The notes beneath the pieces were generated by a model. The model was not told where the DNA came from. It made no database searches and saw only the letters and a program-made list of their open reading frames with translations. Shown here in pieces: positions 59,769-64,000 of a DNA stretch of 64,000 bases. The first letter of the stretch is position 1, and each line of letters starts with the position of its first letter. Location of the stretch: the NCBI RefSeq assembly GCF_000172975.1, contig NZ_ABTR02000001.1, positions 2,456,501 to 2,520,500 of the forward strand. The letters run 5' to 3'. Position numbers and translations under genes: made by a program. This DNA comes from Dethiosulfovibrio peptidovorans DSM 11002 (GTDB lineage Bacteria; Synergistota; Synergistia; Synergistales; Dethiosulfovibrionaceae).

Positions 59769-60362
59769 CTACTCTCCGATCGAGAATCTGGCAAAACGAC
59801 GGACCACCATGTTCTCTCCAAGCTTGGCGACCGCCTCTATTACGAGATCCTTGATCTTTTTGTCGCCGTCCCTGATCCAAGGCTGCTCCATAAGACACAC
59901 GGTCTCATAATACTTGCGGACCCTGCCCTCGGCGATCTTGTCCAGGATATTCTCCGGTTTGCCCTCCTGAAGGGCCTGCTGGCGGTAAACCTCTATCTCG
60001 CGATTGAGCTCCTCCGAGGGAACTTCCTCAGGAGAAACGTAGATCGGAGCGGCAGCGGCCACGTGCATGGCTATCTCGTGTCCCAACTCCTGGAACTCGT
60101 CGGTTTTGGCCACGAAATCGGTCTCGCAGTCGAGCTCGAGAAGGACACCGATCTTGCCGGTGGTGTGGATGTAGGAGAACACCCTTCCCTCTTTGGCCGC
60201 ACGGCTGGCCTTCTTGGCCGCCTTAGCCAACCCTTTTTCCCTCAGGTAGTCGACGGCCTTTTCTACGTTGCCTTCGCACTCGGCAAGGGCATTTTTGCAG
60301 TCCATCATGCCACAACCGGTACGTTCTCTAAGACTCTTGACGTCAGATGCGCTGATTGCCAT
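59769..60362 (-). CDS. tsf: Elongation factor Ts (short form)
   Basis: A 197-residue EF-Ts, the short version seen in Thermus and some other lineages rather than the ~290-residue E. coli type. The N-terminal UBA-like domain LRERTGCGMMDCKNALAE and the core ELDCETDFVAKTDEF with the conserved TDFV loop are clear. It exchanges GDP for GTP on EF-Tu. It follows rpsB after 60 bases. Confidence 0.96.
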   Translation of the reverse strand: MAISASDVKSLRERTGCGMMDCKNALAECEGNVEKAVDYLREKGLAKAAKKASRAAKEGRVFSYIHTTGKIGVLLELDCETDFVAKTDEFQELGHEIAMHVAAAAPIYVSPEEVPSEELNREIEVYRQQALQEGKPENILDKIAEGRVRKYYETVCLMEQPWIRDGDKKIKDLVIEAVAKLGENMVVRRFARFSIGE

Positions 60363-60422
60363 GGTCAGATCCTCCCTTATTCCTTTAAAAAGAAGACAGC
60401 TCTATCAACGGCCGTCCTGATA

Positions 60423-61220
60423 TTAGTCTTCACCCTCGGCGGTATCTTCTCCGTATGCCTCGGTGAGCTTCTCCTTGACCTCGATGATGTCTTTATCGTT
60501 GACATCGTCGGAATCGTCGGATCCGTTGGCTCCGTCCACTCCCTGACGTCCCTCTATTACGGCACTTGCCATGAGCCCGGAGATGAGCTTGATGGCCCTT
60601 ATGGCGTCGTCGTTTCCGGGGATAGGATAGTCTATGACCTCGGGATCGCAATTCGTATCTACTATGGAGATGACCGGTATGCCGATCTTCCTGGCCTCTT
60701 TGACTGCAATATCCTCACGACGAGGATCGATGATAAAGATAGCATCGGGAAGAACCTTCATATTCTTTATGCCAAGAAGATATTTCTCAAGCTTGGCCTT
60801 CTGCTTTTTGAGCAGGACTACCTCTTTTTTGGTAAGATCGTCCCAGGAACCGTCGGACTCCATGCGATCCAGTTCGACCATTTTGAGAACCCTTTTACGG
60901 ATGGTCTGGAAGTTGGTGAGCAAACCACCGAGCCAACGCTGGTTGATGTAGTGCTGACCACAGCGAATGGCCTCTTCTCTGATGGTATCCTGCGCCTGGC
61001 GCTTGGTCCCTACGAAAAGGACACTGCCGCCTTCCTTGGAGACCTCTCTCAGAAAAGAATAGGACTTCTCAAGTCCCCTGACGGTCTTCTGAAGGTCGAT
61101 GATGTAGACGCCGTTTCTCTCTGTGAAGATAAACGGCTTCATCTTGGGGTTCCAGCGGCGGGTCTGGTGACCGAAATGGACACCGCACTCGAGAAGCTGC
61201 TTCATGCTGACTACGGACAT
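60423..61220 (-). CDS. rpsB: Small ribosomal subunit protein uS2
   Basis: A 265-residue S2. [19 protein letters not shown] and [17 protein letters not shown] at the N-terminus, and [19 protein letters not shown] with [13 protein letters not shown] further on, are diagnostic. The last ~35 residues form an unusually acidic tail ([12 protein letters not shown], then EDTAEGED). First gene of the cluster, with a good promoter about 130 bases upstream. Confidence 0.97.
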   Translation of the reverse strand: MSVVSMKQLLECGVHFGHQTRRWNPKMKPFIFTERNGVYIIDLQKTVRGLEKSYSFLREVSKEGGSVLFVGTKRQAQDTIREEAIRCGQHYINQRWLGGLLTNFQTIRKRVLKMVELDRMESDGSWDDLTKKEVVLLKKQKAKLEKYLLGIKNMKVLPDAIFIIDPRREDIAVKEARKIGIPVISIVDTNCDPEVIDYPIPGNDDAIRAIKLISGLMASAVIEGRQGVDGANGSDDSDDVNDKDIIEVKEKLTEAYGEDTAEGED

Positions 61221-61349
61221 GGTGTTTCCTCCTTAATGAATGTGGTTTTTATCCTCCACCGGGCTACGAGAACGGGAACCGAAAAGGCACCACCCCGACC
61301 TCCGACCCGATGTGTGGAATGCGGTCCATACAAACATGGGCCATCGGCC

Positions 61350-61378
61350 ATTATAGCATAGTCGGACTTGACCATCAA
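61350..61378 (-). promoter_or_regulatory. Promoter of rpsB-tsf
   Basis: Minus strand: TTGATG (61378-61373), 17 bases, then TATAAT (61355-61350) preceded by TGC, an extended -10. The leader of about 120 bases to rpsB could allow autoregulation by S2, but no known motif is recognised. Confidence 0.7.
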
Positions 61379-61463
61379 GAAGCTTCATATTACCATAACC
61401 GAGGTTTTTTGAATCGTGAGAGGCTCGGATAGAGTATCCTCAAAAAAGGGAAGGGGTAGCATA

Positions 61464-61769
61464 GTGACACAGTCTTTGATAGAACAACTGGACGATCTCT
61501 CGCCGGAGAGAAAAGCCATGCTCAATCGCCTTCGAAGGGTCGAGGGACAGCTCAGAGGAATTCAGAGGATGATAATAGAGGAAAAGGATTGTTGCGACGT
61601 TCTCCTACAGCTTTCCGCAGCAAGAAAGGCACTCCAGAACGCCTGTCTGGAGATACTCAAGAACTACATTTCCATCTGCATGACCGACGATTTATCCGAA
61701 AACGACGTCGACGTGAAGAGACTCCAGAAACTTATCGAGGCGCTGGTGGACATAGCGCCGATAAAATAG
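61464..61769 (+). CDS. CsoR-family repressor, CstR-like cysteine pattern
   Basis: About 101 residues, an all-helical DUF156/CsoR protein (AMLNRLRRVEGQLRGIQRMI, then KDCCDVLLQLSAARKAL). The first ligand cysteine is present in KDCCDV. In the second motif, where copper sensors have H-x3-C, this protein has NYISIC: the cysteine is kept but the histidine is replaced by tyrosine. Two cysteines without the histidine is the pattern of CstR, which senses persulfide or sulfane sulfur. The GTG at 61464 after AAGGGAAGGGG is preferred to a GTG at 61416. Its target is not adjacent. Confidence 0.8.
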   Translation: MTQSLIEQLDDLSPERKAMLNRLRRVEGQLRGIQRMIIEEKDCCDVLLQLSAARKALQNACLEILKNYISICMTDDLSENDVDVKRLQKLIEALVDIAPIK

Positions 61770-61774
61770 AGAAA

Positions 61775-61896
61775 GCTCCCTACAGGAGACCCAGGTGGCC
61801 GTGGCACCCAAGGGACACCGCTTACCGCTGCTTCCTTCCGGACCTGACGGGGTTCACGGGCTCTCGCCGCACGGGACTGGGCCCCCTGTAGGGAGC
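61775..61896 (-). ncRNA. ffs: Signal recognition particle RNA, small bacterial type
   Basis: The minus strand carries the SRP RNA core GTCAGGTCCGGAAGGAAGCA followed by GCGGTAAG, the conserved domain IV loops that bind Ffh. The flanking sequences (GGGGGCCCAGTCCC at the 5' side and CACCTGGGTCTCC at the 3' side) pair into the long single hairpin. The ends GCTCCCTACAGG and CCTGTAGGGAGC are exact complements. About 120 bases, the 4.5S class without an Alu domain. It is convergent with the CsoR-family gene. Confidence 0.95.
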
Positions 61897-61935
61897 TTTT
61901 CGATGACGGAGGTCATTGTATCAGAACTGGGTAAA

Positions 61936-62844
61936 TCATACAACTCGACAAAACAACAGAGCCGCTAAAATCCAAAGGGACATGAGAGGCAGCAGTGTTC
62001 CAAGATACCAACCCAGGAGCTTTAACACCGTTTTTTTCGGAAAAAGCCCGGACCAAAAGGCCAGATTCTGTCTCCCTATCCTGGACAGACTTCCCAAAGA
62101 GTTTCCCACGAGAAGGGCCAAAACGGCCTCCGACGAGGAAATATGGCCCACGGAGACGGCTGCTCCTGCGGTGGCCAAGGCGGCGGAGTTATGGGCCATT
62201 CCCGCCAAGGCCACGGACCAGGCCACAGGAGACATGGACAGCCCCCTGCCCCATTCTCTGAACATCGGCTCCAAAAAGGGCATCCCCCAGAAAGCCAGGG
62301 CGAAAAAAAACCAGCCCCACGGCAATGTCCTGCATAGCATTACCCAAAGAGAGGGAACCTTCCCGCTGCCTTGCCAGTTGACCTCTTCCAGGTCGACCGA
62401 CCGACCGTGTCTCAACACAAGTACAAGAAAAAAACAGAATCGGACGGCGCTTCTGAGCAAAAGAGACAAAGCGTATATTCCACCGGCGAGACCGGCCAAT
62501 CCTATGGACATCCCCAGGGTGGAAGTAGACCAACGTCTCAGATATCCCGGGAAAGATATGAGCTGGACTCCCCATACCAGATCTCTTTCCTCAAGCCTTC
62601 CCTGCTCCGCCGCCGAGGCCAGCATTCCGGCCGCTACCCTTGACGACCCTAGGCTCAAGGCCAGAGCCGTCACTATATCCGGGTGGATTCCCCATCTCGC
62701 GATTTTCGGTCCTATACGGGCCAAAAGTCTGTCAGAGACCCCGAAGCGCACCAGGATCCACCCGAAGAACAGACCTATCAGTACGTTCACCGTCAAAATG
62801 GCTTCCCCTCTTATGAAGTCACCCCATAGTCCCCAATCCATCAC
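61936..62844 (-). CDS. Polytopic membrane protein, possible Gate/nucleoside-recognition domain
   Basis: A 302-residue protein with about eight hydrophobic spans. A pattern of small residues (ALALSLGSSRVAAGMLASAA; AGMAHNSAALATAGAAVSVG) in two places suggests two symmetrical halves, as in Gate/nucleoside recognition proteins. No substrate can be named. It lies 3 bases after the binding-protein gene of an iron/cobalamin-type ABC transporter and could take part in the same uptake, which would be unusual. The family assignment is uncertain. Confidence 0.5.
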   Translation of the reverse strand: MMDWGLWGDFIRGEAILTVNVLIGLFFGWILVRFGVSDRLLARIGPKIARWGIHPDIVTALALSLGSSRVAAGMLASAAEQGRLEERDLVWGVQLISFPGYLRRWSTSTLGMSIGLAGLAGGIYALSLLLRSAVRFCFFLVLVLRHGRSVDLEEVNWQGSGKVPSLWVMLCRTLPWGWFFFALAFWGMPFLEPMFREWGRGLSMSPVAWSVALAGMAHNSAALATAGAAVSVGHISSSEAVLALLVGNSLGSLSRIGRQNLAFWSGLFPKKTVLKLLGWYLGTLLPLMSLWILAALLFCRVV

Positions 62845-62847
62845 AGC

Positions 62848-63750
62848 CTAAAGATCCTCGGGAAAGAAGAAATCCGTCAATTGTCTAACGGTGGATTCCA
62901 TCCTGTAGACCGACGGACGGCTCAGGTCTCTCTCGTCTATAAAGAGGATCCTCTTTCCCCTCAATATCTCTATCCAGGGCCTTTCGTACACGGATTTTTC
63001 CGTCACGTCGTTCATGGCACCCTGCTGAACTATGTAGACATCCAAGGTCGGAGTTATACCTATCAATCGCTCCATTCCGTAAGGGGCCAAGGGGCTTCCC
63101 TCTCTCAAGGGAGAAGCATCGGACGCTCCGTTTACCCCTCCGGCCAATTCGATAATTCCGGCGGCCCAACTGTCAGGAGAACAGGTCCTTATGCCTTTTT
63201 CGCCGGTCTCCAAAAAGAAAACCGGTTTTTTACTGCCTGCCCTGCGGATCTCCGCCATTATGGAAAGTCGCTCGATGGAACGGGCCAGAAGATCCACCTG
63301 GACATCGCCTCTATCGCCGAGGAGCTCTCCTATGGTCCTGACGTAATCGAACAGAGACGTCCATACCGGAGGATCCAGGTTCACCACGGGGATACCGGTC
63401 CGCCTAAGGACGTCGAGTGCTCGACCGTGGGTGCCCTCCAGCATGGGCCTCGATATGATCAGGTCGGGGTTCAGCGCTATGATCGACTCGGGATCGAAGT
63501 TACGAGGCAACCTGGGTATTCCTGGAAAAAGCTCTCCATCGTCGCTTTGAGACACCGCTACCAGACGATCCCCATAGCCCATGGCCAGCAGCGTCTCGCT
63601 ATGTCCGGCATAGAGAGAGATCACCTTCGTGGCGGGACCGGAGAGACATAAAGAGTTCCCCAGGTCGTCGTGAACGACTATCTTCCCCTGGGCAAAGGCA
63701 GCTCCTGCGAAGAACAGATAGAAAGCGATCAATCCAGCTCGAAAAACCAA
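62848..63750 (-). CDS. ABC transporter substrate-binding protein, iron-complex/cobalamin type
   Basis: A 300-residue protein with a signal peptide (hydrophobic core, cleavage near AFAQG, no lipobox cysteine). IVVHDDLGNSLCL, VISLYAGHSETLLAMG, VSQSDDG and FDPESIIALNPDLIIS are typical of the BtuF/FhuD cluster that binds vitamin B12, heme or siderophores. A TTG start at 63750 follows GGAGG at 5 bases; it overlaps the ATPase gene by 22 bases. Substrate is unknown. Confidence 0.85.
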   Translation of the reverse strand: MVFRAGLIAFYLFFAGAAFAQGKIVVHDDLGNSLCLSGPATKVISLYAGHSETLLAMGYGDRLVAVSQSDDGELFPGIPRLPRNFDPESIIALNPDLIISRPMLEGTHGRALDVLRRTGIPVVNLDPPVWTSLFDYVRTIGELLGDRGDVQVDLLARSIERLSIMAEIRRAGSKKPVFFLETGEKGIRTCSPDSWAAGIIELAGGVNGASDASPLREGSPLAPYGMERLIGITPTLDVYIVQQGAMNDVTEKSVYERPWIEILRGKRILFIDERDLSRPSVYRMESTVRQLTDFFFPEDL

Positions 63751-64000
63751 AGAGACCTCCCCCTTTCTCCGTCGTATCTACGAAAATCGACTCCGTAGAC
63801 CTGAGACAGCCTCTCCCGAGAGAGGATGTCCTCCGGATTCCCGTATCTCACCAGACTACCTTCGTCCATAAGCCAGACCTTATCGGCGAACATGGCCGCC
63901 AGATTGACGTCGTGAACCGTGACGATAACGGCATGACCCCGGTTCGCCATCTCCCTGAGAGACGAGAAGAGAGAGGAAACGTGACCTGGGTCCAGAGCGG
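63729..64000 (-). CDS. ABC transporter ATP-binding protein (partial, 5' end outside window)
   Basis: The last ~90 residues of an ATPase running in from the right edge: ALDPGHVSSLFSSLREMANRG follows the Walker B position, VIVTVHDVNLAAMFADKVWLM contains the switch histidine, and the tail resembles FepC/BtuD (GNPEDILSRERLSQVYGVD). It belongs to the same uptake system as the binding protein that overlaps its 3' end. Confidence 0.88.
   Translation of the reverse strand, partial: ALDPGHVSSLFSSLREMANRGHAVIVTVHDVNLAAMFADKVWLMDEGSLVRYGNPEDILSRERLSQVYGVDFRRYDGERGRSLWFFELD

Overview
The window looks like a chromosomal segment of a Synergistota (Synergistetes) bacterium. The clearest clue is the secreted protein at 33787-36219. 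Its C-terminus (GGAGCS, then a hydrophobic stretch, then QKK) has the layout of the Synerg-CTERM sorting signal, which is known only from that phylum. Short EF-Ts, a DHH/CBS/poly(A)-polymerase fusion, dense ATGA-coupled operons and strong GGAGG ribosome binding sites fit. Genus is not determinable here; a peptide- or sulfur-metabolising anaerobe such as a Dethiosulfovibrio relative is a guess.

Layout. 1-3845 (minus): ygiQ (cut by the window edge), hemW, lepA. 3846-4304: a divergent intergenic region with a long inverted repeat and a consensus promoter. 4305-14366 (plus): a ten-gene IMP operon purC-S-Q-L-F-M-N-H-D-E, ending in a bidirectional terminator. 14435-15009: hicB and a 5'-truncated hicA. 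15081-33290: an AT-richer island bounded by inverted copies of a ~110-150 bp sequence. It carries a type 3 BREX phage-defence operon (minus: brxF, brxC, pglX, brxHII, pglZ, brxA) with two AlbA_2/Schlafen-type ATP-binding genes inserted in it. One is intact and flanked by short inverted repeats. The other is broken by a one-base frameshift and by an IS5-family element with a 4-bp CTAA target duplication. 33397-36219: a small membrane protein and the repeat-rich Synerg-CTERM protein.

36566-64000 is core genome: an aldo/keto reductase with a ferredoxin-like tail; a threonine operon (thrC, thrB, stand-alone aspartokinase-type ACT protein, class IV aminotransferase, GGDEF-EAL protein) headed by a threonine T-box; a candidate small RNA; a seven-gene minus-strand operon hypA-hypB-pcrA-coaE/cutA-like-pcnB-like-M50 protease-surE; hpf; an aminotransferase; gyaR, an exported protein and mntP; a purine permease and adenine deaminase pair; rpsB-tsf-pyrH-frr; a CsoR/CstR-like repressor; the SRP RNA gene; and part of an iron/cobalamin-type ABC uptake locus.

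How it fits together: purine metabolism is represented twice (de novo operon and salvage pair). The thr operon is sensed by uncharged tRNA-Thr. The BREX island is the obvious accessory region, with traces of stepwise assembly and decay. The points most worth a second look are the AlbA_2 genes inside BREX, the inverted repeats bounding the island, the long structured repeat before purC, the candidate sRNA at 43086-43167, the CoaE-CutA-like fusion, the PurE with a changed active-site loop, and the CstR-like repressor.
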